Numbered from the stretch's first letter, positions 42,494-51,323 are shown. The stretch: DNA of 64,000 bases from Pseudahrensia aquimaris (GCF_042676045.1 NZ_JBHTJV010000009.1:372001-436000); one strand, 5' to 3'. The notes: generated from the letters alone by a model not told the origin. Program-made: numbers and translations.

Positions 42494-43333
42494 ATGTCTC
42501 AAAGTAATTGGCAAACTGGGATTGCAGCTTTAGTATTTTTATTTCTGGCTGCGGCTATAATTTTTGCTTTCGGCTATGATTTTGGAAGATATTTCCCAGC
42601 TCGCCAAAGCCAGTCCACTCAACAGAGCATAGCTGATAACTATAAGGCCGAGACGCGTCTGTTCTGCCTTCGTAAGAAAACGCCCTCGGCTATCCTTGAG
42701 TGTGCCAATCAACAATACGAAAAGTACGAGGAAGACACTCGCGAACGCCGCGATTTGTATGCTCAAGAAGGCATGGAAAGATGGGCTTTCTACCTCTTGA
42801 TTGCTTCCGTTGTAACTACGGTTGCTACTGGCGGCGGTGTGTTTTTGCTTTGGCGTGACATCGCCACCGCCAGAGATATTGGTGAAAAGCAACTTCGCCC
42901 CTATTTGATTGTAAGCAAAGTCTCCGCTGAATTTTTGTATAGCGCTATTGGCTCTCCATACGCAGTTCAGATTCGAATAATCGTGACAAATGGAGGAGCG
43001 ACTCCGGCAATTCGTGTTGGCAGGAATATCACTGTTACCAACTTGCATGGCGATCGCGTCGCGAGCCAAGGAATAATTTGGATGCAGGGAACATCTCATG
43101 TGTTGGAGGACATTCCAGGGGCGGGAGAGCAAGAAGTAATGGATGCTACGCTCATGATAGGCCATCTTGTTGGAACATCTCCTGTTGAAACTCTGCATTT
43201 CAGAATCGAGATGTCTGTAAATTACTCTGGTTTGGACGCCATCAATATCAAACACTTGATTGCGAATTATGTGATCCAACGCAGGAATGTTAAATTTGAC
43301 ATTCGGCGCACTGGCGAAAATAGCGCCAACTAA
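42494..43333 (+). CDS. hypothetical two-helix membrane protein, passenger
   Basis: The product is 279 residues. There is one helix near the N-terminus (IAALVFLFLAAAIIFAFGYDF), a charged stretch with two Cys at about 55-75, a second helix near 100-120 (AFYLLIASVVTTVATGGGVFLL), and a long beta-rich cytoplasmic or periplasmic C-terminal domain (LRPYLIVSKVSAEF, VTNGGATPAIRVG). No known catalytic motif. Proteins of this shape are frequent, uncharacterised cargo near mobile elements. Confidence 0.6.
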   Translation: MSQSNWQTGIAALVFLFLAAAIIFAFGYDFGRYFPARQSQSTQQSIADNYKAETRLFCLRKKTPSAILECANQQYEKYEEDTRERRDLYAQEGMERWAFYLLIASVVTTVATGGGVFLLWRDIATARDIGEKQLRPYLIVSKVSAEFLYSAIGSPYAVQIRIIVTNGGATPAIRVGRNITVTNLHGDRVASQGIIWMQGTSHVLEDIPGAGEQEVMDATLMIGHLVGTSPVETLHFRIEMSVNYSGLDAINIKHLIANYVIQRRNVKFDIRRTGENSAN

Positions 43334-43386
43334 AACCAAAATTCTAATCGCGCTCATTGCGCTTGCCTCACTGGTGAGGCCTTAGT

Positions 43387-45348
43387 TCAAACTGCTATTT
43401 GAGTTTGATACATAAGGCCGCAGTGGTGCGGTTTGATCATTAAATGAAACAGGGCACGCCAGGCGGCCACTGACAGCAACATCCAATAGGCGGGAACCGT
43501 CCACAGCGCTCTTCGCAATTTGCCAAGCCCTCTTATGGGCAAGGTCCGCCATGCCAGCGCGGCGAAGGCTGTGTATCCGAGCATGATGGTGATCAAATCA
43601 AACCAGAAGAACGATCGCGCAGTCGCCGCAGTCCAGCCTTGGGTGACGATTTGAAAACCAACGCTGGCGACGTTATAGAGCAGCAGAGGGTGTACCAACG
43701 CTGACACGATCATTCCGGTGACCAGAATATGAAACGTCACCGTTCCTCCCAGTCCCAATTCCCTCGACAACTTGATTGGGTGGCGCATGTGGACGAGCCA
43801 TGTCTGCATCCAGCCTTTGAACCAGCGAGTGCGCTGATTGCGCCATACTTTCCATTCCGTTGGCGCTTCTTCATAGGTTGGCGGGGTGATTGTGGCAGTG
43901 CGATAGCCCAGCCGAGCCAGCCTCATGCCGAGGTCCGCGTCTTTTGTCACATTGTAAGGGTCCCACCCACCCGCATGTTCCAAAGCGGCGCGGCGAAAAT
44001 GATTGGATGTGCCACCCAAAGGCAGCGGCAGTTTCAAACGGGCAAGTGCAGGCAACAAACCGTCAAACAGCGCGGAATATTCAATCGCGAACAACCTTGG
44101 CAACCACGATGTTCGGTGGTTGTGAATAATCAGCGGTGCTTGCAAACAAACCAGATCGTCTCCGCCCTCGCGAAACGCCGACCAAGCCGCCCGCAATTGG
44201 TTGGGTTCCGGGCGGTCCTCCGCGTCGTAGATCACAAGACAGCGGCCACGGCACAACGGCAGCGCGTAATTCAGCGCTTTAGGCTTGGTGCGCGGAAGGC
44301 TGACGGGAACCTGAACCAAGGCCATATGACTGCGGTTCGGCCCTCGCAATGCGTGCCTGACCGCATCCACGGTCTCGGTGTCGTCGGCTTCGCAGATCAG
44401 TTTGATTTCGAGTTTTTCCCGTGGCCAGTCGATCCGGGCCAGTGAGCGCACCAAATCGTCAATCTGGCCTGCTTCTTTATACAGCGCGACCAGAACGCTG
44501 TAGACGGGAAGGTTGCGCTCATCTTCTTGCAAGGTGTTTGTTTTGTGCCAAGTGGGGTGGGGTAAGCGGTCTTTCGGTCTTGTTAGCGACGCTGCAAACA
44601 GTCTTAGCGAGCCGCACGCAAAGAAACTCAGTGTGAAAAAGATATGAATCAATGCTGTGACTACGCCCGAGGCGAAGATCACAGCGAGCACCAAAATCTG
44701 CAGTCCGATCACCAACACCACGGCTTGCCCAGGGGTAACGACTTGGCGTGCGCTGAAGCCCGGCATGCGGTTGCGCAAATCTTCAATGGCGCGGTGGAGT
44801 AGGCCGGATGATGCCCGCTTTTCCAGCGCATCGAGATTGGCGCTGCGGGTTGTCACTTTTAGCCGGCTGCGCAAGCCAGGTGCTTTGGCCAAAAGGTCTT
44901 TAAGGCGCTGGGCATTGGCCATGTCGGGTGCAATGTGATGGATGCGACTGTTGCCGACAGGGACGGCGAACGCCATGCGTTCCATCGCTTCTATCGGTGG
45001 TGCCGTTAGAAAAGGTTCTGCAACGGACGGCGTTGTTGGAACAAATTCAAGCCCCAACTCTTCCGCCGCACAGCGATAATAATCCTCTTCACTGATTGCT
45101 CCCCTGCGGATCAAGGCGCGCATAGGCGATACCCTGTGAAATGCCGCGTCTTCAACCGCTTGCCGCAATGGTGGCATGCCAATTCCGAAGCGATGCAGAA
45201 ACCGCAATTCGGGTGGAATCAGATCGAGAGGCTTCGGTGCGGGTGGTGCGGCGTCAAAGGAAGAGTGTCTGGTTGCTGTTTGCCCAGCGTTTTCGGACGC
45301 AAGCGAAAGCACGAGCGTAGAACGCTGCTGAAGCCCCTCTGTCGTCAC
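43387..45348 (-). CDS. family 2 glycosyltransferase with GspE-N-like domain, 3' end altered by insertion
   Basis: The product is about 653 residues. The N-terminal domain at about 50-165 (MPPLRQAVEDAAFHRVSPMR, AISEEDYYRCAAEELGLEFV) resembles the GspE-N/MshE-N fold used for c-di-GMP binding in related enzymes. Two helices are followed by a GT2 core with EADDTETVDAV, VIYDAEDRPEPNQL (DxD-type), KDADLGMRLA and NQRTRWFKGW (QxxRW), then C-terminal membrane helices. It is a processive, cellulose-synthase-like enzyme making an extracellular polysaccharide. The last 11 residues (CGLMYQTQIAV) come from the inserted IS1595-type element; the native end is at 39427-39525. I prefer the GTG start at 45346-45348 with GGAGG upstream; a TTG five codons earlier is possible. 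Function may be intact or lost. Confidence 0.87.
   Translation of the reverse strand: MTTEGLQQRSTLVLSLASENAGQTATRHSSFDAAPPAPKPLDLIPPELRFLHRFGIGMPPLRQAVEDAAFHRVSPMRALIRRGAISEEDYYRCAAEELGLEFVPTTPSVAEPFLTAPPIEAMERMAFAVPVGNSRIHHIAPDMANAQRLKDLLAKAPGLRSRLKVTTRSANLDALEKRASSGLLHRAIEDLRNRMPGFSARQVVTPGQAVVLVIGLQILVLAVIFASGVVTALIHIFFTLSFFACGSLRLFAASLTRPKDRLPHPTWHKTNTLQEDERNLPVYSVLVALYKEAGQIDDLVRSLARIDWPREKLEIKLICEADDTETVDAVRHALRGPNRSHMALVQVPVSLPRTKPKALNYALPLCRGRCLVIYDAEDRPEPNQLRAAWSAFREGGDDLVCLQAPLIIHNHRTSWLPRLFAIEYSALFDGLLPALARLKLPLPLGGTSNHFRRAALEHAGGWDPYNVTKDADLGMRLARLGYRTATITPPTYEEAPTEWKVWRNQRTRWFKGWMQTWLVHMRHPIKLSRELGLGGTVTFHILVTGMIVSALVHPLLLYNVASVGFQIVTQGWTAATARSFFWFDLITIMLGYTAFAALAWRTLPIRGLGKLRRALWTVPAYWMLLSVAAWRALFHLMIKPHHCGLMYQTQIAV
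43421..43428 (+). repeat. target-site duplication, right copy
   Basis: CAGTGGTG, matching 39518-39525. It lies inside the two His codons (KPHH) near the end of the glycosyltransferase gene. Confidence 0.88.
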
Positions 45349-45448
45349 CTTCAACGCCTCCAAAACGAGATACTGGCGTTCCCCGTTGGAGTTTTGCGTT
45401 AAAAATCATCTATATGCAATAAGCATGCAAATGTGGCTCTGAACCAAT

Positions 45449-46873
45449 TCAGCCGAACATGCGCAGAAAATTGACGACGCTGCGCACCAATGGCTTACGG
45501 GTGGTGGGCGTATAATAGGACGTCGCTGCCCGTTTGCCGATTTCGGTCATGGTGGGATAGGGCGACACGTAGCCTGCAATATCCTTCACGGTCATGCCCT
45601 TGCTCACGGCCAAGGCCCACATGTTCATCATCTCGCCAGCGCTTTCGCCCGCGATGCCAACGCCGAGGATTTTGCCCTTTTTGTCAGTAATCATCTTGAT
45701 AAGGCCAGCCGTCTTTTTGTCTGCCTGCGCACGGTCGTTCTCTGCAAATGGCCAGCGCAAAATCTGGATCTTTTCGCCATGGGCCTTGCGTGCACTGGCC
45801 TCAGTATGACCAACATTTGCCAATTCCGGCACGGTGTAGGTCGACCACGGAATGTGCTCGGTTTTGTTTTTCGCAGGCAGGCGAAACAGCATGGCGCGGA
45901 TAACAAGGCCTGCGTGATAGCCGGCTACGTGGGTGAATTGCAGCCCCCCCGCTACGTCGCCGATTGCATAGACCTTCTTATTGGTCGTGCGCAGCTTGTT
46001 GGAGACCTTGATCGAGCGGTCGTATTCGATGCCCGCTTTTTCCAAATCCAACCCTGCAACATTAGCCTTGCGCCCGGTTGCAACCAGCAGCGTGTCGCCC
46101 TCAATCTTGTCGGTGCCGTCGGCTGTCTCGACATGCACCACGATGCCGCTTTTGCCCTGTTCGACCTTCACAACCTTGGTTTTCTCCAAGATTGTCACGC
46201 CTTCCTCTCGCACTTTATCAAGCACAATCGCTGCGAGTTCCGGATCATCCTTGCCAAGCGCCCGGTCGCCCTCAATCACGGTGACGTCGCACCCCAGCCT
46301 TTGATGGGCCTGCGCCATTTCCATGCCAATCGGTCCGCCACCGATGACGATCAGCCGTCCGGCACTTTCCGTGCGGGTGAAGATCGTCTCGTTGGTATGG
46401 TGGGGCACTTTGTCGATGCCCGGAATTGGCGGCACGAAGGGCGATGAACCTGTCGCCACCACGAACCGCCGCGCTTTTATTTCCGTATCACCGGCAACAA
46501 CCGTCTTTTTGTCTTTAAAGCGCGCTGCTTCGCGAATGACAGTCACGCCCAAAGCCTCAAAACGCTCTTGGCTGTCCATGGGCGCGATGGTCTCGATCAC
46601 CGAATGGACGTGGTCGTGAACTTTCTTGAAATTCACCTTCGGCTTGCCAGCCGTCACGCCAAATTTGCTCGCATCGCGGATGGTCTGCGCCTGTTTGCCC
46701 GACGCGATGAGCGCTTTGGAAGGGATGCAGCCGTAGTTCAGGCAATCGCCTCCCATCTCGCCCTTTTCAATGAGCACAACCGATACGCCAAACGCGCTTG
46801 CTGCGGCTGCGACTGAAAGGCCACCGGAACCGGCACCGATAACGCAAATGTCTGGGGTAAGTGTTTTGGCCAT
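45449..46873 (-). CDS. pyridine nucleotide-disulfide oxidoreductase (dihydrolipoyl dehydrogenase/mercuric-reductase family)
   Basis: The product is 474 residues. It has an FAD-binding GAGSGGLS at 12-19, the redox pair Cys44/Cys49 in GGDCLNYGCIPSK, an NAD-binding VIGGGPIGMEMA and a dimerisation domain. The usual C-terminal catalytic His of His-x4-Glu is replaced: the segment reads SPYPTMTEI. It therefore belongs to the group of FAD-containing oxidoreductases that are not true lipoamide dehydrogenases and may reduce other disulfides or metals. It stands alone, leftward, upstream of the glycosyltransferase. Confidence 0.85.
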   Translation of the reverse strand: MAKTLTPDICVIGAGSGGLSVAAAASAFGVSVVLIEKGEMGGDCLNYGCIPSKALIASGKQAQTIRDASKFGVTAGKPKVNFKKVHDHVHSVIETIAPMDSQERFEALGVTVIREAARFKDKKTVVAGDTEIKARRFVVATGSSPFVPPIPGIDKVPHHTNETIFTRTESAGRLIVIGGGPIGMEMAQAHQRLGCDVTVIEGDRALGKDDPELAAIVLDKVREEGVTILEKTKVVKVEQGKSGIVVHVETADGTDKIEGDTLLVATGRKANVAGLDLEKAGIEYDRSIKVSNKLRTTNKKVYAIGDVAGGLQFTHVAGYHAGLVIRAMLFRLPAKNKTEHIPWSTYTVPELANVGHTEASARKAHGEKIQILRWPFAENDRAQADKKTAGLIKMITDKKGKILGVGIAGESAGEMMNMWALAVSKGMTVKDIAGYVSPYPTMTEIGKRAATSYYTPTTRKPLVRSVVNFLRMFG

Positions 46874-47275
46874 GACGGAGGATATTCTTTCAAAAAGAGA
46901 GGCGGATTCAAATCAGGTTTTGCCGTTTGCTAAAGATAGCTTCAGACCACAGGGACGCTATCACAAGCAAGCCAGCCTCACACACTTGTGTGGAAGTGTG
47001 TGAAGCCGTGTCTGGGTACGTGTCTGGACACGTGTCTGGGCATTTGAGGGCAATTGCGCGGCTTCTTCATATTGACTCCCTCCCGCTGCCTCGCCTATAG
47101 ACCGCCAACGCTTCGGTTTGTGCCGTTTTGAGTGCGATTTTGCTCGGGAATTTACCCAGCCTTAATTGCCACTACGCCAAGAGAAGTTGAACAGCAGGTT
47201 TTCAGTTTTGTCGTCGCCGTATGAGCGAAGGCCAAAGTGCAGAGAAGGGTTCCCAAGCAACGGGAGCGAAGAGAC
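46874..47275. other. intergenic region before rpmH
   Basis: About 400 bp between the divergent oxidoreductase gene and rpmH. It should hold both promoters. A run of three 12-bp repeats lies at 47007-47042. No gene is supported here. Confidence 0.5.
47007..47042 (+). repeat. three tandem 12-bp repeats
   Basis: Three units, each CGTGTCTGG plus three variable bases (GTA, ACA, GCA). Preceded by GTGTGTGAAG-type simple sequence. Position upstream of rpmH; could be a binding array or slippage product. Confidence 0.6.
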
Positions 47276-47410
47276 ATGAAACGCACCTATCAGCCAAGCA
47301 GACTCGTCCGCAAACGCCGCCATGGCTTCCGTTCGCGCATGGCGACACCCGGTGGCCGCCGCGTTATCGCGAAGCGCCGCGCCCACGGCCGCAAAAAGCT
47401 GAGCGCATAG
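47276..47410 (+). CDS. rpmH: 50S ribosomal protein L34
   Basis: The product is 44 residues, MKRTYQPSRLVRKRRHGFRS then RMATPGGRRVIAKRRAHGRK and KLSA, the complete, nearly invariant L34 sequence. It is a basic component of the large subunit that binds 23S rRNA. rnpA begins 11 bp downstream, the conserved arrangement. GGGAGCGAAGAGAC precedes the ATG. Confidence 0.97.
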   Translation: MKRTYQPSRLVRKRRHGFRSRMATPGGRRVIAKRRAHGRKKLSA

Positions 47411-47421
47411 TCAGCGACGTT

Positions 47422-47820
47422 TTGTCGGGCGCCGGAACCACCGTTCCTGCTATTTCCACTATCAAGAAACGCAGCGATTTCCTCGCGGCTCGCTCTGGCG
47501 TGCGCTATCATGGCCACGCCTTCGTGCTACAGGTTGTTCGTCGCTCGCCTGACAGCACTGAACCAATCCGCTTTGGCCTGACAGTCACCAAACGCATCGG
47601 CAACGCTGTCGTTAGAAACCGCATCAAGCGACGATTACGCGCAGCCATTGCCGCACTAGCGCCTGAAATGGCAGGCGAAGCTGCAGGACTGGATATCGTG
47701 ATCATCGCTCGCGCTGAAGCGTTAGACTTTCCGTTTGAAGAGCTGGTGGACGATCTGCGAAAAGGAGTTCGCGAAGGAGCTGCCCGACTGGTTGCAAAAG
47801 GTCGGGTGAAAGGGCAATAA
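47422..47820 (+). CDS. rnpA: ribonuclease P protein component
   Basis: The product is about 132 residues. It contains IKKRSDFLAARSGVRYHGHAF, FGLTVTKRIGNAVVRNRIKR with the RNRIKRRLR signature, and the basic C-terminal helix. It binds the RNase P RNA and aids tRNA 5'-end processing. The TTG at 47422 is the most upstream sensible start after the rpmH stop; no ATG fits, so the exact start is uncertain. yidC follows 90 bp downstream on the same strand. Confidence 0.9.
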   Translation: MSGAGTTVPAISTIKKRSDFLAARSGVRYHGHAFVLQVVRRSPDSTEPIRFGLTVTKRIGNAVVRNRIKRRLRAAIAALAPEMAGEAAGLDIVIIARAEALDFPFEELVDDLRKGVREGAARLVAKGRVKGQ

Positions 47821-47910
47821 CGGCACACAATTCAAGGGAGCCCGCCGGACGACACCAAGATGCGTGTCGAAGCGGCTCCGGTGCGCAAGCGGTGGACGAA
47901 GAGTTCTCAT

Positions 47911-49722
47911 ATGGACAATCAACGCAATATCATCCTCGCGGCAGTTTTGTCGCTCGGCGTTCTCTTTACGTGGCAGGCGCTTGTTGTGCAGCCGCGCATC
48001 GACCGTGAGCGGGCTATTGCCGAACAATTGGCCGCCCAAAACCCGCAGTCAGCCCAGCCAGTCACCCCCGTGGCACCCGCTGACGGCGCAACACCGGGTG
48101 TGCCAGCGGCACAGCCTCCAGCCTCTTCTGGCGCAAACGCTGTGCCCGGTGCCAGCGCAGCACAGGCTGGTCAGGCAGATGTTCCCCGCCTAGCGCTGAA
48201 AAGCGATAAGCTCGAAGGTTCGATCAATCTGCGTGGTGGCCGCATCGATGATTTGCGGTTGATGGAATACCGCGTAACGATTGACGAAGATTCTGAAAAA
48301 ATCCGCTTGCTGGCTCCCTCCAGCAACCCCAATGGCTATTTCGCCGAATTTGGATTCTCACCCGACCCCGCGCTGGGCGCATTGCCGGGGCCGCAAACCA
48401 TTTGGGCGCAACAGGGCAGCGGCGATCTTACTCCGCAAAACCCTGTCACGCTGACCACGACAAACGAGCAGGGCCTGACGTTCACCCGAATAATTGCGGT
48501 CGATAACGACTACATGTTTACCGTGACTGATAAGGTCAACAACGGCACGGGCGCTGCTGTCGCATTGAAGCCCTATGGCCGTATCGCGCGTTTCGGCGAG
48601 CCTGAAACTGCGGGCATTTATGTCCTCCATGAAGGCATGATTGGCGCGGTTGGCGAAGAAGGTCTGGACGAAATCGACTATGACGACGTCAAAGAAGAAG
48701 GCTTGATTCAGCGCCAGCCCGCAACGGTTGGTTGGCTCGGCATTACTGATAAATATTGGGCGACATCGCTTATTCCAGAGGGCACGTTCACAGCCGCCTA
48801 TCGCTATGTTGTCGATCAGCGACCCTTCTATCAAACGGAATACATCGGAGCGCCGCTGACCATTAACGCTGGCGGTGAAGCAACGACAACGGCGCGGTTC
48901 TTTGCAGGTGCCAAAAAGGTTTCGACCATCGACGCTTATGCCGAACAACTGAACCTGCCGCTTTTCGACAAGATCATTGACTGGGGCTGGTTCTACTGGC
49001 TCACTAAACCGCTCTTTCAGGTGATGCACTGGATTTACGGCATCGTTGGCAATTTCGGCGTCGCCATTTTGATTGTCACCGTCTTGATCAAGATTGCCTT
49101 CTTCCCGCTGGCTAACAAGTCCTACGCGTCCATGGCAAACATGAAGAAAGTGCAGCCGCAACTCACCGCCATTCGCGAGCAATACGGCGACGACAAAGCC
49201 GCGCAGCAGAAAGCGATGATGGAGATTTATAAGAAAGAGAAGATCAATCCAGCCGCCGGTTGCTGGCCGGTTCTCATTCAGATTCCCGTCTTCTTCGCGC
49301 TCTATAAGGTGATCTACGTCACCATCGATATGCGCCATGCGCCATTTTTCGGCTGGATCAACGATCTCTCCGCGCCGGACCCAACGTCGATTTTCAATCT
49401 CTTCGGTCTTTTGCCGTTCGACGTGCCGTTGTTCCTGATGATTGGCGTGTGGCCGTTGCTCATGGGCATCACAATGTTCATCCAGATGCAGATGAACCCC
49501 GCCCCACCGGACCCCACACAGCAAATGATCTTCAAATGGATGCCCGTTCTGTTCACCTTCATGCTGGCAACGTTCCCGGCAGGTTTGGTGATCTATTGGG
49601 CGTGGAACAACTTCCTGTCGATTCTCCAGCAAGGCACGATCATGAAGCGCCAAGGCGCCAAGATCGAATTGTGGGACAATCTCAAGGGAATGTTCGCTGG
49701 TAAGAAGAAGGAGGCGAGCTAG
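47911..49722 (+). CDS. yidC: membrane protein insertase YidC
   Basis: The product is 603 residues. There is one N-terminal helix (NIILAAVLSLGVLFTWQAL), a Pro/Ala/Gln-rich linker, a large periplasmic beta domain at about 85-340, and the insertase core with IYGIVGNFGVAILIVTVLIK and the PLANKSYASMANMKK coiled segment, plus four more helices. It inserts proteins into the inner membrane with or without Sec. I chose ATG 47911 because it starts the membrane-targeting MDNQRNI as in other alphaproteobacteria. In many Hyphomicrobiales engB follows; here ahcY does. Confidence 0.96.
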   Translation: MDNQRNIILAAVLSLGVLFTWQALVVQPRIDRERAIAEQLAAQNPQSAQPVTPVAPADGATPGVPAAQPPASSGANAVPGASAAQAGQADVPRLALKSDKLEGSINLRGGRIDDLRLMEYRVTIDEDSEKIRLLAPSSNPNGYFAEFGFSPDPALGALPGPQTIWAQQGSGDLTPQNPVTLTTTNEQGLTFTRIIAVDNDYMFTVTDKVNNGTGAAVALKPYGRIARFGEPETAGIYVLHEGMIGAVGEEGLDEIDYDDVKEEGLIQRQPATVGWLGITDKYWATSLIPEGTFTAAYRYVVDQRPFYQTEYIGAPLTINAGGEATTTARFFAGAKKVSTIDAYAEQLNLPLFDKIIDWGWFYWLTKPLFQVMHWIYGIVGNFGVAILIVTVLIKIAFFPLANKSYASMANMKKVQPQLTAIREQYGDDKAAQQKAMMEIYKKEKINPAAGCWPVLIQIPVFFALYKVIYVTIDMRHAPFFGWINDLSAPDPTSIFNLFGLLPFDVPLFLMIGVWPLLMGITMFIQMQMNPAPPDPTQQMIFKWMPVLFTFMLATFPAGLVIYWAWNNFLSILQQGTIMKRQGAKIELWDNLKGMFAGKKKEAS

Positions 49723-49781
49723 AAGCAGTAAGCTTCGGCACGCCTGCTATCATCTCACATAAACCAATCTTTATGTCCTTG

Positions 49782-49811
49782 CGCCCCGTGGCAAGCCCTG
49801 CTAAAGGGGCG
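49782..49811 (+). promoter_or_regulatory. hairpin in the ahcY leader
   Basis: CGCCCC (49782-49787) pairs perfectly with GGGGCG (49806-49811) around an 18-base loop holding GGCAAGCCCTGCTAAA. CCCT/AGGG within the loop could form a competing stem. It lies about 60-85 bp upstream of the ahcY start. A SAM- or SAH-sensing leader would make sense here, but the sequence does not match the motifs I know. Confidence 0.35.
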
Positions 49812-49867
49812 GCAACGGTCGCTGTTTGTGTGCGCGGCTCTCCCTTCCCAGTTTCAAGGAGGCCCAA

Positions 49868-51259
49868 ATGGCCGAAAACGATTACATCGTAAAAGACATT
49901 GCGCTGGCCGAATATGGCCGCAAAGAACTCGACATCGCTGAAACCGAAATGCCGGGCCTGATGGCTTTGCGCGAAGAATTCGGCGCTGAGAAGCCGCTCA
50001 AAGGCGCTCGCATTGTTGGTTCGCTCCACATGACCATCCAGACAGCCGTTCTCATCGAAACGCTGACGGAACTGGGTGCAGACGTTCGCTGGGCATCGTG
50101 CAACATCTATTCAACGCAAGACCACGCAGCCGCTGCGATTGCCGCCGCTGGCGTTCCTGTTTTTGCAATCAAAGGTCAGACACTGGAAGAGCATTGGGAC
50201 TATCTCGATAAATCCTTCCTGTTCGACGAGGGCCCGAATCTGATCCTCGACGATGGCGGCGATGCAACGCTTTACGTTCTGCTCGGCGCCCGCGCAGAGG
50301 CCGGTGAAGAAATCATCCCCGTGCCGCAGTCGGAAGAAGAAGAAGCCATCAAGGCACAGATCAAGAAGCGCATGGAAGCCTCGCCCGGCTGGTTTACCAA
50401 GACACGCGACCAGATTGTTGGTGTCTCTGAAGAGACCACAACAGGCGTTCACCGTCTGTATGAACTGGTCGAAAAGGGCGAGCTGCCCTTCCCCGCGATC
50501 AACGTTAATGACTCCGTCACAAAGTCGAAATTCGACAACAAATATGGCTGTAAGGAATCGCTGGTTGACGGCATCCGCCGCGCGACCGACACCATGATGG
50601 CCGGTAAGACCGCAGTTGTCTGCGGCTATGGCGATGTGGGCAAAGGCTCGGCAGCCTCGCTTCGCGGCGCCGGTGCTCGCGTGAAAGTGACAGAAATCGA
50701 CCCGATCTGCGCGCTTCAGGCAGCGATGGATGGTTTTGAAGTTACAACGCTGGAAGATTGCGTCAAAGACGCCGACATCTTCATCACAACGACAGGCAAC
50801 AAAGACATCATTCGCATCGAACACATGCGCGAGATGAAAGATATGGCGATCGTCGGCAATATCGGCCATTTCGACAACGAAATTCAGGTCGCCAATCTGC
50901 GCAACCTGAAAATGACCAACATCAAAGACCAAGTAGACATGTACGAAATGCCATCCGGCAATCGCATGATCCTGCTCAGCCAAGGCCGCCTGCTGAACCT
51001 CGGCAATGCGACCGGCCACCCGTCTTTTGTGATGTCGGCATCGTTTACCAACCAGGTGCTCGCTCAAATCGAGCTTTGGACCAAAGGCGACGAGTACGAA
51101 AACAAGGTCTACATCCTGCCCAAGCATTTGGATGAGAAAGTCGCCCGCCTGCATTTGGAAAAAATCGGCGTGAAACTGACCGAATTGGCGCCCGAACAGG
51201 CTGATTATATTGGCGTCACTGTCGAAGGCCCCTACAAGCCAGAGCACTATCGCTACTAA
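49868..51259 (+). CDS. ahcY: adenosylhomocysteinase (SAH hydrolase)
   Basis: The product is 463 residues, the usual bacterial length. It splits S-adenosylhomocysteine into adenosine and homocysteine, relieving product inhibition of methyltransferases. Motifs: GSLHMTIQTAVLIETL, WASCNIYSTQDHAAAAI, NVNDSVTKSKFDNKYGC, the NAD-binding CGYGDVGKGSA, and the C-terminal KPEHYRY. ATG 49868 has AAGGAGG upstream, a strong site. A stable hairpin follows the gene. Confidence 0.98.
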   Translation: MAENDYIVKDIALAEYGRKELDIAETEMPGLMALREEFGAEKPLKGARIVGSLHMTIQTAVLIETLTELGADVRWASCNIYSTQDHAAAAIAAAGVPVFAIKGQTLEEHWDYLDKSFLFDEGPNLILDDGGDATLYVLLGARAEAGEEIIPVPQSEEEEAIKAQIKKRMEASPGWFTKTRDQIVGVSEETTTGVHRLYELVEKGELPFPAINVNDSVTKSKFDNKYGCKESLVDGIRRATDTMMAGKTAVVCGYGDVGKGSAASLRGAGARVKVTEIDPICALQAAMDGFEVTTLEDCVKDADIFITTTGNKDIIRIEHMREMKDMAIVGNIGHFDNEIQVANLRNLKMTNIKDQVDMYEMPSGNRMILLSQGRLLNLGNATGHPSFVMSASFTNQVLAQIELWTKGDEYENKVYILPKHLDEKVARLHLEKIGVKLTELAPEQADYIGVTVEGPYKPEHYRY

Positions 51260-51270
51260 GCTACAGCCAT

Positions 51271-51303
51271 TTTCTCACCCCGGCGGAATGTCGGGGTGAG
51301 AAA
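51271..51303 (+). terminator. hairpin after ahcY
   Basis: TTTCTCACCCCG (51271-51282) and CGGGGTGAGAAA (51292-51303) form a perfect 12-bp stem with a 9-base loop. It lacks a following T tract, so it may stabilise the mRNA end or work with other factors. A second small dyad GCGCAT-TG-ATGCGC lies at 51304-51317. Confidence 0.6.
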
Positions 51304-51323
51304 GCGCATTGATGCGCATGTCG

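Larger units (their letters stand above)
39526..43420. mobile_element. IS1595-family transposon with passenger genes
   Basis: A 3895-bp element. The terminal inverted repeats of about 24 bp (39526-39549 and 43397-43420) differ at one position; both start CGG then Y then CTTATGTATC. They are flanked by a perfect 8-bp direct repeat CAGTGGTG at 39518-39525 and 43421-43428, the target length expected for IS1595. Inside are a DDE transposase with zinc ribbon, an HTH gene divergent from it, a secreted nuclease, a pair of small genes and two further unknown genes. Joining the flanks across one copy of the duplication rebuilds the glycosyltransferase frame, so the element inserted recently in evolutionary terms. 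Confidence 0.92.

Noticed and set aside
49760..49820. SAM-II riboswitch ahead of ahcY
   Set aside because: GCTAAA and GCAAGC are present but only a few bases apart, and the pseudoknot layout of SAM-II cannot be formed.
50111..51247. Long minus-strand frame across ahcY, and similar ones across yidC and addA
   Set aside because: All are antisense to strongly conserved genes and have no family likeness.
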